A stretch of DNA of 64,000 nt from Planctomycetota bacterium (GTDB lineage: Bacteria > Planctomycetota > UBA1135 > GCA-002686595), in assembly GCA_016709875.1 (NCBI GenBank), contig JADJLZ010000012.1, positions 186,001-250,000 of the forward strand. Direction: 5' to 3'. The notes under the pieces were generated by a model. That model was not told the origin of the DNA. It saw nothing but the letters and a program-made list of their open reading frames with translations, and made no database searches. The stretch's first letter is position 1; the number at the start of each line of letters is the position of its first letter. Shown here piece after piece: positions 9,295 to 17,726 of this stretch. Made by a program: the position numbers and the translations under genes.

Positions 9295-9661
9295 GTTCGA
9301 CGAGCGCTGGAGGAAGCTCGTCTCCGCCGCACGCGCGGCCGAGGAGCCGTTTTCCGGACTCTCCCCGCAGCGCATCGCGGAGCTCGCGCGCGGGCGCAGG
9401 TCCGAGTCGCCCTACGCGCGCCTCGAACGGCGCAGCCTCGTCGCGCTCGCGGTGCTCTGCGCCTGCGCCCTGCTCGCAATCGTGCCCTGCCGCGACCGGT
9501 TGAGCGGGTTGATCGACGGCGCGCGCGCCGATCTCGCCGCGCTGCCCGCCCGCATCCCGCGTCCGCCGCAGGCGCCGCCCGCCTCGCTGGCGCTCGAGAC
9601 GCTGCCCGACCTGCATTCACTCCTTGCTCTGACCCCCTTTTCGCTGGAGAACCATCCATGA
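9287..9661 (+). CDS. Small single-pass membrane protein, possible anti-sigma factor
   Basis: This 124-residue protein overlaps the end of the sigma gene (ATGGCTGA). Residues 1-55 are charged and cytoplasmic in character (FDERWRKLVSAARA, SPQRIAELARGRR), and one membrane segment follows (LVALAVLCACALLAIV). The C-terminal tail is Pro-rich. The layout of a cytoplasmic part plus one TM directly after an ECF sigma gene fits an anti-sigma factor, but I see no zinc-binding HxxxCxxC motif, so the role is an inference. Confidence 0.75.
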   Translation: MAEFDERWRKLVSAARAAEEPFSGLSPQRIAELARGRRSESPYARLERRSLVALAVLCACALLAIVPCRDRLSGLIDGARADLAALPARIPRPPQAPPASLALETLPDLHSLLALTPFSLENHP

Positions 9662-10146
9662 TCATGTCGGACGTCCTGTTCTGGACGCTGATCATCCTCG
9701 GGACGCTCGTGGTCCTCGTCGCCTACTGGATCGGCGCCTACGCGCTGTTCCCCGCGCGCGTCGAGAAGTGCCGCGCGAGCTACACGGCGCGTCCGATCGC
9801 TTCGACGCTGCTCGGTCTAGTGATCCTCGTTCCGGCGCTGCTCTTGGGGATCGGCCTTGCGAAGGCGATCCCGCACCCGATCGTGAACATCCCGATGATC
9901 GGAATGCTGCTCGTGCTCGGACTGTTGTGCCTGATCGGCTCGGCTGGCCTCGCGCTGCGCATCGGTTCGGGCATGCTCTCGCCGCTCGACGAGAGCCAGC
10001 CCTGGCGCAAGCTCCTGCGCGGAGGCGTCGTGCTCGGACTCGCGTTCGTGATGCCGTTCCTGGGCTGGTTCGTGCTCCTGCCCTGGGTGCTCGCGAGCGG
10101 GCTGGGCGCCTTCGTCCTCGCGCGTCGCACGCAGGTTCCGCGATGA
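9658..10146 (+). CDS. Four-TM integral membrane protein of unknown function
   Basis: The 162-residue product starts at ATG 9658, whose ATGA overlaps the preceding stop. It has four hydrophobic segments: near residues 5-29 (LFWTLIILGTLVVLVAYWI), 47-65, 78-97 (IPMIGMLLVLGLLCLIGSAG) and 121-150 (VVLGLAFVMPFLGWFVLLPW). No catalytic motif is evident. The tight overlaps on both sides place it in the sigma-factor operon, so it may help sense or anchor the system; no family recognised. Confidence 0.8.
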   Translation: MIMSDVLFWTLIILGTLVVLVAYWIGAYALFPARVEKCRASYTARPIASTLLGLVILVPALLLGIGLAKAIPHPIVNIPMIGMLLVLGLLCLIGSAGLALRIGSGMLSPLDESQPWRKLLRGGVVLGLAFVMPFLGWFVLLPWVLASGLGAFVLARRTQVPR

Positions 10147-11603
10147 CGCTCTCGCGCCGAGGCTTCCTCCTCGCGACCGGCGGCGCCTGCGCGGCCTTCG
10201 CGGGCTGCGACCGGCTCGAGCGCGGCCTCGGCGTGCGCGTGCCCGAGGGCGCCTTTCTCGCGCCGAGCGCGGGCGAGCTCGATTTCGCGCAGCACGTGCT
10301 CGCGCGCTGCAGCTTCGGCCCGCGCCCGGGCGATCGCGCGGCGCTGCTCGCACTCGATGGCGATCCGCACGCGGCCGCGCGCGCCTGGCTCGAGCGCCAG
10401 CTCGCGCCCGCGTCGATCGACGACGAGCAGTCCGAGCGCGCGGCGCGGCGCTGCGACTCGATCGACGCGCCGCTGGGGGAGCTCTACGAGTACAAACCCG
10501 CGGTGCTGCTGCGCGAGCTCACCGCCGCCGCCCTGCTGCGCGCGACGTACTCGCAGCGCCAGCTCTTCGAGGTGCTGGTCGAGTTCTGGACCGACCACTT
10601 CAACATCGACAGCTCCAAGGCCGAGTGTGCCTGGCTCGAGGCCGGCCACGACCGCGAGGTGATCCGCAAGCACGCGCTGGGTCGCTTCTCCGAGCTGTTG
10701 CAGGCCTCGGCCTTCAGCCCAGCGATGCTCTGGTACCTCGACGGGCGCGCGAATGTGAAGCGCACTCCCGAGGAACGCCCCAACGAGAACTTCGCGCGTG
10801 AGCTGCTCGAGCTGCACACGCTCGGCGTGCACGGCGGCTACACGCAGACCGACGTGATGGAGGCCGCGCGCTGCCTTTCGGGCTGGACGGTCCGCGACCG
10901 TCACGGCTTCAAGAAGGCACAGGTCGAATTCCACTCCGACGCGCACGACGACGGCCGCAAGTGCGTGCTCGGCGTCGAGATCCCCTCCGGCGGGGGCGAG
11001 CGCGACGTGCAAATCCTGCTCGACGCGCTCGCGCGCCATCCCGCGACCGCGCGGCACATCGCCACCAAGCTCTGCACACGCTTCCTCGCCGACCTGCCGC
11101 CCGCCGCGGCGGTCGCGGACGTCGCCGCTGCCTTCGAGGCGAGCGCGGGCGACATCCCCAGCACATTGCGCGCGCTCTTTTCGCGGCCCGAATTCGAGCA
11201 GCTGCGCGGCGTGAAGCTCAAGCGGCCCTTCCACTACCTCGTCTCGATCCTGCGTGCGAGCGCGGCGCAGACCGACGGCGGTCCCGCGCTCGCGAGCTAT
11301 CTCGCGCGCATGGGCCAGGCCCCGTTCCAGTATCCGACGCCCGACGGCTACCCCGAGGAGGCGAGCGCCTGGCAGGGTGCGCTCTTCTGGCGCTGGAAGC
11401 TGGGCTTCGCGCTCGCGAACGGGCGCGTGGCCGGGACTCGCATCGACGCGGCGCGCCTGGTCGAGCGCGCCGGCGGTGCGGATGCGCTGCTCGCGCACCT
11501 GCTCGGGCGCACGCCGCGCGAGCGCGAGCGCGAACTCTTCCTCGACGAGGGCGAACCACGGCTGGGCCTGGTCTTCGCCTCGCCGGCCTTCCAGCGCTGC
11601 TGA
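10143..11603 (+). CDS. DUF1800 domain protein with Tat-like lipoprotein signal
   Basis: The start ATG at 10143 overlaps the previous stop (ATGA). The N-terminus carries a twin-arginine motif followed by a lipobox (LSRRGFLLATGGACAAFAGC), so the 486-residue protein is probably exported folded and lipidated. The body shows DUF1800 hallmarks: ARCSFGPRPGD near residue 60, FWTDHFNIDSSK, RPNENFARELLELHTLGVHGGY and DVMEAARCLSGWTV. DUF1800 proteins are very often encoded next to DUF1501 proteins, as here; the biochemical role of the pair is not established. Confidence 0.93.
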   Translation: MTLSRRGFLLATGGACAAFAGCDRLERGLGVRVPEGAFLAPSAGELDFAQHVLARCSFGPRPGDRAALLALDGDPHAAARAWLERQLAPASIDDEQSERAARRCDSIDAPLGELYEYKPAVLLRELTAAALLRATYSQRQLFEVLVEFWTDHFNIDSSKAECAWLEAGHDREVIRKHALGRFSELLQASAFSPAMLWYLDGRANVKRTPEERPNENFARELLELHTLGVHGGYTQTDVMEAARCLSGWTVRDRHGFKKAQVEFHSDAHDDGRKCVLGVEIPSGGGERDVQILLDALARHPATARHIATKLCTRFLADLPPAAAVADVAAAFEASAGDIPSTLRALFSRPEFEQLRGVKLKRPFHYLVSILRASAAQTDGGPALASYLARMGQAPFQYPTPDGYPEEASAWQGALFWRWKLGFALANGRVAGTRIDAARLVERAGGADALLAHLLGRTPRERERELFLDEGEPRLGLVFASPAFQRC

Positions 11604-11605
11604 CC

Positions 11606-12718
11606 ATGACGCACTTTGCCCAAGACGACGAGCGTGCCCTGATCGCGGTCTTCCTGCGCGGAGCCGCCGACGGGCTCGCGCTGGTGCCGCCGGTGGGAGA
11701 CGACGACTACCACCGCGCGCGGCCGCGCATCGCGATCTCCGAGCGCGAGGGACACAAGCTCGACGGCTTCTTCGCGCTCAACCCCGCGCTCGCCGAGTTG
11801 CAGCCACTCTTCGCCGAGGGCCTGCTCTCGATCGTGCACGCCTGCGGCAGCGACGACGACACGCGCTCGCATTTCGAGGCGCAGGACCTGATGGAGCACG
11901 GCGGCACGAGCGTCGCAGGCGGCTGGATCGGCCGCTGGCTGCGCGACGCGGGCGGGAACGGGCCGCTCTCGGCACTCGCTTTCGGTGCGCAGCTGCCCGA
12001 GAGCCTGCGCGCGGCGCCGAGTGCGACGGCGCTGCAGGATCTCGAGGAGCTGCGGCCCTCCGACGACGGCGCGCAGCTGCGCGCGAGCCTTGCGGAGCTG
12101 TACCGCGGCGACGAACTGCTCGGGGCGAGCGCGATCGCGGCTCTCTCGGCGGCCGAACGCATCGGCGAGATCGCGCGCGCGAGCTACACGCCCGAACACG
12201 GTGCGCAATACGCCGCTGCGAGCGACGGCGAGCCCGCGCGCGAGTTCGGCGCGGGCCTCGCGCGCATCGCACAGCTCGTCAAGGCGCGCGTCGGCGTGCG
12301 CGCGGCGACGATCGACCTCGAGGGCTGGGACAGCCACTTCGTGCAGGAGACGACGATCGCGTCGAAGTTGCGCGCGCTGGCGCTCGGGCTCTCGGCCTTC
12401 GCGCGCGACCTCGGTCCGCGGCTTGCCACCACGAGCGTGGTCGTGATGACCGAGTTCGGCCGGCGCGTGGGCGAGAACGGTTCCCTCGGCACCGACCACG
12501 GCCGCGGCGGTGTGTTCTTCGTGCTCGGCGGTGGGACGAGCGGGGGAGTGCACTGCCGCTGGCCGGGGCTCGGCGAGGGCTCGCTGATCGGGCCGGGCGA
12601 TCTGGCGGTGGTGCACGACTACCGCGACGCGCTCGCGGCGGTGCTCGCACGCCACGGAGCGGGGGAGCGCCTTGCGCAGATCTTTCCCGCTCGCGTGTGC
12701 ACTTCGCTGCCCGTCTAG
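11606..12718 (+). CDS. DUF1501 domain protein lacking an export signal
   Basis: The gene starts two bases after the DUF1800 stop. The 370-residue product has the DUF1501 (sulfatase/alkaline-phosphatase-like fold) core: VFLRGAADGLALVPP at the start, SIVHACGSDDDTRSHFEAQDLME, TIDLEGWDSHF, and TEFGRRVGENGSLGTDHGRGG near the C-terminus. Most family members begin with a Tat signal, but this one starts directly in the first core strand (MTHFAQDDERALIAVFLRG). Either it travels with its DUF1800 partner, or it stays in the cytoplasm. Phosphatase activity is not shown for the family. Confidence 0.93.
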   Translation: MTHFAQDDERALIAVFLRGAADGLALVPPVGDDDYHRARPRIAISEREGHKLDGFFALNPALAELQPLFAEGLLSIVHACGSDDDTRSHFEAQDLMEHGGTSVAGGWIGRWLRDAGGNGPLSALAFGAQLPESLRAAPSATALQDLEELRPSDDGAQLRASLAELYRGDELLGASAIAALSAAERIGEIARASYTPEHGAQYAAASDGEPAREFGAGLARIAQLVKARVGVRAATIDLEGWDSHFVQETTIASKLRALALGLSAFARDLGPRLATTSVVVMTEFGRRVGENGSLGTDHGRGGVFFVLGGGTSGGVHCRWPGLGEGSLIGPGDLAVVHDYRDALAAVLARHGAGERLAQIFPARVCTSLPV

Positions 12719-12729
12719 CGGGACTGGCG

Positions 12730-12735
12730 TACCAT
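12730..12735 (+). promoter_or_regulatory. -10-like box close to the start of the aspartyl protease/PDZ gene
   Basis: TACCAT ends six bases before ATG 12742, the spacing expected if transcription begins at or near the start codon. Confidence 0.35.
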
Positions 12736-12741
12736 GCGCGC

Positions 12742-13947
12742 ATGATGATCGCGCTGCTCCTCGCCGCCTTCCTCGCACCCGCTCCGGCTCGCGCTCCCCA
12801 GCACTCCGATCCCTCGATCTCGAAGATCGCGGAGGGCGCGCACACGACGCGCATCCCGTTCCGTTTCGTCGCGAACCAGGTGCGCATCGACGCGCGCGTC
12901 AACGGCCAGGGACCCTTCTGCCTGACGCTCGACACGGGCATGCCGATCCCCGGCGTGCTGCTCTACGAGAGCGAGGCAGTCACCAAGCTCGGACTCTCCG
13001 ACAGCGGCGCCAACGTGCGGGTTGCCGGGGCCGGCGGAGACAAGCAGGGGACCAAGGCGCTGATGGCGGAGGGGGTGTCGATCGACATCGGGGCGCTCTC
13101 GATCTCGAACACGCGCGCGCTGGTCGTGCCGCACCCCGAGGGCTTCGGCCTGGGCTCCGACGGCGTGATCGGCGGTTCGCTGTTCTTCCACTACGTCGTG
13201 CGCATCGACGTCGACGCAAAGGAGCTCGTGCTCTGCGAGCCCGAGGGCTGGACAGCGCCCGAAGGCGCCGCGAGCGTGCCGATCACGCGCGAAGGCGGGA
13301 TGATCTTCACCGATCTGCGTGTCTCGCTGGGCGAGGCGCAGCCCGTCGTCGCGCACGTCGTCGTCGACATCGGCGCGAGCCACGCGCTCTCGCTCAACGG
13401 CGCGTTCGAAGCGCCGGCGAGCGCGATCGAGATGCCGCTAGGACGCGGCCTCTCGGGCCTGCTGCTCGGCAAATGCGGTCGCGTGCGGCGCGTCGAGCTG
13501 GGCGGCTTCGCCTTCGACTCGGTCGTCGTCTCCTTCCCGATGCAGGCGCACCAGAACCCCGGCGGCGAGAACTTCCGCGACGGGAATCTCGGCCAGGGGC
13601 TGCTGAAGCGCTTCAACGTCACCTTCGACTACGCCGGGAAGCGCATGCTGCTCGAGAAGGCCGTGGGCTTCCGCGAGCCCTTCGAGGTCGACATGTCGGG
13701 CATCTTCCTGTCCTGGCACCCCGACGGGACGCTGTGGGCCGAGCAGCTGATGCCGGGCTCTCCCGCGGCGGTGGCGGGGATCGAGAATGGCGACCAGCTG
13801 CTGTCGATCGACGGCAAGCCCGTCCTCGAGCTGGGCGAGGGTGGGGTGCGCGAGGCACTGCGCATCGAGGGCGCGGAGCGCCGGGTCGAATTGAAGCGCG
13901 GGGAGAAGGCGCTCGGCTTCGCCTTCCGTTTGCGGCGCCTGGTCTGA
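12742..13947 (+). CDS. Secreted aspartyl-protease-like protein with C-terminal PDZ domain
   Basis: The 401-residue product opens with a signal peptide (MMIALLLAAFLAPAPARA). A first retropepsin-like half contains the LTLDTGMPIPG motif (catalytic D-T-G). A second half has VVVDIGASHALSLNG, where the D-T-G is D-I-G, so the second site is atypical. A PDZ domain follows from about residue 320 (GSPAAVAGIENGDQLLSIDGKPV). Similar protease/PDZ proteins are common in Planctomycetota and Acidobacteriota, and their substrates are unknown. It lies 23 bp downstream of the DUF1501 gene with its own -10-like box, and a strong terminator follows. Confidence 0.85.
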   Translation: MMIALLLAAFLAPAPARAPQHSDPSISKIAEGAHTTRIPFRFVANQVRIDARVNGQGPFCLTLDTGMPIPGVLLYESEAVTKLGLSDSGANVRVAGAGGDKQGTKALMAEGVSIDIGALSISNTRALVVPHPEGFGLGSDGVIGGSLFFHYVVRIDVDAKELVLCEPEGWTAPEGAASVPITREGGMIFTDLRVSLGEAQPVVAHVVVDIGASHALSLNGAFEAPASAIEMPLGRGLSGLLLGKCGRVRRVELGGFAFDSVVVSFPMQAHQNPGGENFRDGNLGQGLLKRFNVTFDYAGKRMLLEKAVGFREPFEVDMSGIFLSWHPDGTLWAEQLMPGSPAAVAGIENGDQLLSIDGKPVLELGEGGVREALRIEGAERRVELKRGEKALGFAFRLRRLV

Positions 13948-13950
13948 GGG

Positions 13951-13968
13951 GCCCCCGGCGGGGGCTTT
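13951..13968 (+). terminator. Rho-independent terminator
   Basis: GCCCCC and GGGGGC pair around a 3-nt loop and are followed by TTT, four bases after the protease/PDZ stop codon. Confidence 0.7.
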
Positions 13969-14106
13969 CTGGCCCCCAGGAAGGCCGCAAAGGGCGGAAC
14001 CCGGCCTGCCCGGGATCCGTTAGAATTCGAGACTCGACCTGCAGGAGACCGCTTTCGGGCTCCTCCTCTCTCATCCCCCTCGTTGACCTGCTCGGAGCGG
14101 ATTTCG

Positions 14107-16076
14107 ATGAACGGTTCTCACCAGAGTTCTCCCTCGGCGCTGCTGCACTTTCTCCCGCAACTCGGCCTCGCGGCGCTGCTCGCGGGCAGCGCCTCGGCCC
14201 AGGGCGGGACCTGGACCCCGCTGACCAACCAGGCACCTGGCGGTGTCAACCTCATGCTGCTGCTCTCGGACGGCACCGTGATGGCCTCCAACAACAACGG
14301 CAGCGCGATCGGCAGCGGCTGGTACAAGCTCACGCCGAACGCGTCGGGCAGCTACGTGGCCGGCACCTGGAGCGTGCTCGCCACAGCGCACGACACGCGC
14401 CTGTACTACCCCTCGCAGGTCCTGCGCGACGGCCGCGTGTTCGTCGCCGGCGGCGAGTACGGCACGGGCGGCCCGCGCGCGGAGATCTACAATCCGCTGA
14501 CCAACGTCTGGACCGTGATCACGCCCGGCGCGCCGCTGTGGAACACGGGCAGCGACAACTTCTACGACTGCAACAGCGACCTCACGCCGGACGGCAGGGT
14601 GCTGATCATGCCGGTCTTCCCGCACTCGCCGGGGATTCCGCTGCTCTACAACCCCGTGACGAACACGTGGTCGAACGCCGGCCAGCTCTTCCGCGGCACG
14701 TGGCAGGACGAGGCCAGCTGGGTCAAGCTCGCCGACGACAGCATCCTGACGATCGACCCCTGGGGCCAGTTCTCCGAGCGCTACATCCCGTCCACGAACA
14801 GCTGGGTCGATGACGGCATCGTGCCCGTCCCGATGTACGACCCGTTCGGCTTCGAACTCGGCGCCGCGCTGCTGCTCCCGAACGGACACTCGTTCTGGCT
14901 CGGCTCCACCGGCCACACCGTGCTGCACACGCCCTCGGGCACGGTCGCCCCGGGCACGTGGGCCCAGGGTCCGGACATCCCGGGCGCGCACGGGACGCCG
15001 GACGCGCCCGCGGCGATGATGCGCAACGGCCGCATCCTGTGCGCGGTGAGCCCGATCCCGACGAGCGGGAACCACTTCCCTCGCCGACGACCTTCTACGA
15101 GTACGACTGGGTCTCGAATGGCTTCACCAGCGTGAACGCGCCCACCGGCGCGACCGAACCCGGCGCGGTCTACGGCACGCAGATGCTCGACCTGCCCGAT
15201 GGCTCGGTGCTGTTCTCGCACTTCAGCACGCAGCTGCACGTCTACACTCCCGCGGGCGCGACGATCGCGGCCGGCAAGCCCGTGATCTCGAACATCACTC
15301 CCAACGGCGGCGGCAGCTACCACCTGACCGGCACCGGCCTGACCGGCATCTCGCAGGGCGTCTGCTACGGCGACGACTTCCAGATGAACACGAACTACCC
15401 GATCGTGCGCCTCACCTCCGGCGGCGTCGTGCGCTACGCGCGCACGCACGACTGGAGCACGACGAGCGTGATGACCGGCGCGGCCGTGCTCTCCACGGAG
15501 TTCGACGTCCCCGCCGGCCTGCCGGTCGGCCCGTACTCGCTCGAGGTGATCGCCAACGGCATCGCGTCCGACCCCGTGATCTTCAACTACGGCCAGGCGT
15601 TCCCGACCTCGTGCTACGGCGACGGCACCTCCGCGCTCTGCCCGTGCCTCAACATCGGGGCTCCGGGCCGCGGCTGCGAGAACTCGGCCTCCACCGGTGG
15701 TTCGCAGATGTCCGGCACGGGAAACGCGAGCCTCTCGGCGGACAGCGTCGTGCTGTCGGTCACGGGTGAGCTCCCGAGCGCGTTCTCGATCGTGCTCCAG
15801 GGCACGACGACCATCGCGGCGACGGCGTTCGGGGACGGCCTGCGTTGCGCGGGCGGGAACCTGAAGCGTCTGTACTCGCTGAACGCGGTCAGTGGAAACC
15901 TCAGCGTCCCGCCGATCGGCGTCCCGACGATCTCGGCGCGCTCCGCGGCGCTCGGCGACACGATCCTGAACGGTCAGTCGCGCGTCTACCAGGCCTACTA
16001 CCGCGACCCGAACCTCGCCTTCTGCAGCTTCGGCTTCAACGTGTCGAACGCGGTGACGGTCGCCTGGCAGCCCTGA
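14107..16076 (+). CDS. Secreted galactose-oxidase/kelch-like protein with shared C-terminal domain, frameshifted
   Basis: The start is ATG 14107 behind GGAGCGG; the earlier in-frame TTG is less likely. A signal peptide ends at GSASAQ. Residues about 35-330 form kelch-like blades (LSDGTVMASNNNGS, YYPSQVLRDGRVFVAGGEYG, AEIYNPLTNVW) typical of galactose-oxidase-type propellers. The frame shifts at the CCC run at 15078-15080; one added C restores FPSPTTFYEYDW and a 656-residue protein. An IPT-like segment (GKPVISNITPNGGGSYHL) follows, then the shared C-terminal domain from base 15612 (CYGDGTSALCPC) to NAVTVAWQP. The break is most likely a sequencing indel. Carbohydrate oxidation is possible, but copper ligands were not verified. 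Confidence 0.8.
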
Positions 16077-16133
16077 CATGACAGCGGGAACTCGTCGACC
16101 CCACGTCGACGGGTACCGCGCGAGACTCCGCGC

Positions 16134-16166
16134 GAGGCCGGACTGGATCGAATCCAGGCCGGCCTC
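16134..16166 (+). terminator. Strong hairpin after the kelch-like gene
   Basis: GAGGCCGG pairs with CCGGCCTC and CTGGAT with ATCCAG, separated only by an A/G mismatch and a CGA loop. The 14-bp stem sits in the 173-bp gap between the two genes, with TTT at 16172-16174. Confidence 0.65.
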
Positions 16167-16187
16167 GCTCGTTTGCGGCGAGCGAGC

Positions 16188-16193
16188 TAGGCT
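16188..16193 (+). promoter_or_regulatory. -10-like box TAGGCT
   Basis: TAGGCT lies 56 nt before ATG 16250. A GGAGG ribosome site (about 16239-16243) precedes that start, so this transcript has a leader, unlike many others in the window. Confidence 0.35.
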
Positions 16194-16249
16194 GGGGCAG
16201 CGGGGCGCTCGCATTCCCTGGTGCGCACCGTGCAACCGCGGAGGTCTGC

Positions 16250-17674
16250 ATGCTCGTGTCCCTGTTCCTCGCGGCGCTGCTCGCGCCCGTTTCGTCCGCC
16301 CGTGCGCCCGCCCCGGCCGCGGCGCCCCGCCTGCGTGCCGACGACGCGCTCGTCAAGGCGCGCGCGGAGCTCGTCCAGGGTCTGCTCGCGCTGGCCGTGT
16401 GGGCCAACAAGAGCGAGCTCTTCTTGCAGCGCGACAAACTCTGGCGCGCGGTGATCGGAATCGAGCCCGACAACACGCAGGCACGCAAGGGCCTGCGCTG
16501 CACGCGCGACGGCGCCGGGCACTGGAAGGATCCGCCCGTGCACGACCTGAAGGATCGCAAGCCCGCCGCCCTGCCCGAGTTCGCGCGCCGTCGCTCCGAG
16601 GTCGTCGCGGCCTGGCGCAAGGAGGTGCTCGCGCAGCTCGAGACCGAGAAAGCCGACGCCGCTCAGCGGGAAAAAGCCTGCGCTGACCTGCTCGAACTCG
16701 ACCCCGAGGACGAGATCGTGCATGGATTGCGCGGAGAGGTACACGTGGGCAAGGACTGGCGCCTCGCGGAAGCCATGTCGGCAGAGGCACGGCGCACCGA
16801 GCTCGAGACCTGCGCGCGCGCGGCGCGCGACGCGGCGCCGGCGGCGGAGAGCACGACGCCCTCCGCGCAGGACCTCGCCTACCTGCCCGCGTGGAAGTTC
16901 GCGCGCGTCGGCGACGGCATCCGCATCCTGTCGCAGACCGGCGAGGACGAGGCGCGCGCGCTCGGCAGTGCCGGACACGCGGCCCTCGCGCTGCTGCAGG
17001 AAGTGTGCGGCAAGCCACTCGTGCCCTCGCCTGGCTTCAGCCTCTACGTGCTCGCCGACGAGAGCGACGGCGACGCGTTCGTGAAGAACGTGGCCGAGAG
17101 CACGGCGGAGGACCACCGCATCTGGCGTCTCGCGCCTGGATTCGGCATCCCGCGGCGCGCGGCGGTCGCCGTGTGGGACAAGGACCCGCGGCGGCGCCTG
17201 GACTGCTTCACGCGCCACCTCGTCGCGAATTGTCTCTTCACGGGCTACGGCGTCGACGCGCGGCAGGGCTGGGTGCTCGACGGGCTGGGCCTGTACCTGA
17301 CGCAGCGTCTCGCGGGCACGCACGCGACCTGGTTCCGGCCCGATCGCAACGACGAGGACCTCGCGCTGCGCAAGCGCCTCGCGACCGAGGACTGCGACTG
17401 GCTCGCGCAAGCGCGCGAGCTCGTGCACGACCGACACGCGCCCAAGCTCGACGTCGTCGTGCAGCGTCCGCTCGCGGAGCTGCGGCTCGAGGAGCTGCTG
17501 CTGGCCTACGCCTTCGCGGCGTACCTGGCCGAGGGCCAGCCCAAGGCGCTGCCCGAGATCCTCGATCGCATGGGTCGCGGCGGCGCGCCCACCGACACGA
17601 TCGCGGCCGTCACGGGTCGTTCCTTCGCCGAGGTCGAGGCGCGCTTCCTGCGCTGGCTGGCCGAAGTTCACTGA
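16250..17674 (+). CDS. Secreted protein with degenerate gluzincin-peptidase-like domain
   Basis: The 474-residue product has a signal peptide (MLVSLFLAALLAPVSSARA), an alpha-helical region with TPR-like spacing (residues 30-185), and a C-terminal half that resembles the peptidase-MA/gluzincin fold. Where active enzymes carry HExxH it reads RHLVANCLF, and the downstream element that normally supplies the zinc-binding Glu reads GWVLDGLGLYL. This suggests a catalytically dead relative. A second protein of the same plan lies at 28117-29622. A GGAGG site supports the start. Role unknown; binding to protein or cell wall is only a guess. Confidence 0.75.
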   Translation: MLVSLFLAALLAPVSSARAPAPAAAPRLRADDALVKARAELVQGLLALAVWANKSELFLQRDKLWRAVIGIEPDNTQARKGLRCTRDGAGHWKDPPVHDLKDRKPAALPEFARRRSEVVAAWRKEVLAQLETEKADAAQREKACADLLELDPEDEIVHGLRGEVHVGKDWRLAEAMSAEARRTELETCARAARDAAPAAESTTPSAQDLAYLPAWKFARVGDGIRILSQTGEDEARALGSAGHAALALLQEVCGKPLVPSPGFSLYVLADESDGDAFVKNVAESTAEDHRIWRLAPGFGIPRRAAVAVWDKDPRRRLDCFTRHLVANCLFTGYGVDARQGWVLDGLGLYLTQRLAGTHATWFRPDRNDEDLALRKRLATEDCDWLAQARELVHDRHAPKLDVVVQRPLAELRLEELLLAYAFAAYLAEGQPKALPEILDRMGRGGAPTDTIAAVTGRSFAEVEARFLRWLAEVH

Positions 17675-17696
17675 GCCCCTCGCGCGTGTCCGGTGC

Positions 17697-17702
17697 TAGG
17701 CT
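17697..17702 (+). promoter_or_regulatory. -10-like box TAGGCT upstream of the aldo/keto reductase
   Basis: TAGGCT lies 24 nt before ATG 17727; a GAGGAG ribosome site falls between them. Confidence 0.35.
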
Positions 17703-17726
17703 GCGGCCTTCCTCGAGGAGCCTTCC

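Noticed and set aside
14083..14106. TTG start for the kelch-like gene
   Set aside because: ATG 14107 has a ribosome site and gives a cleaner signal peptide.
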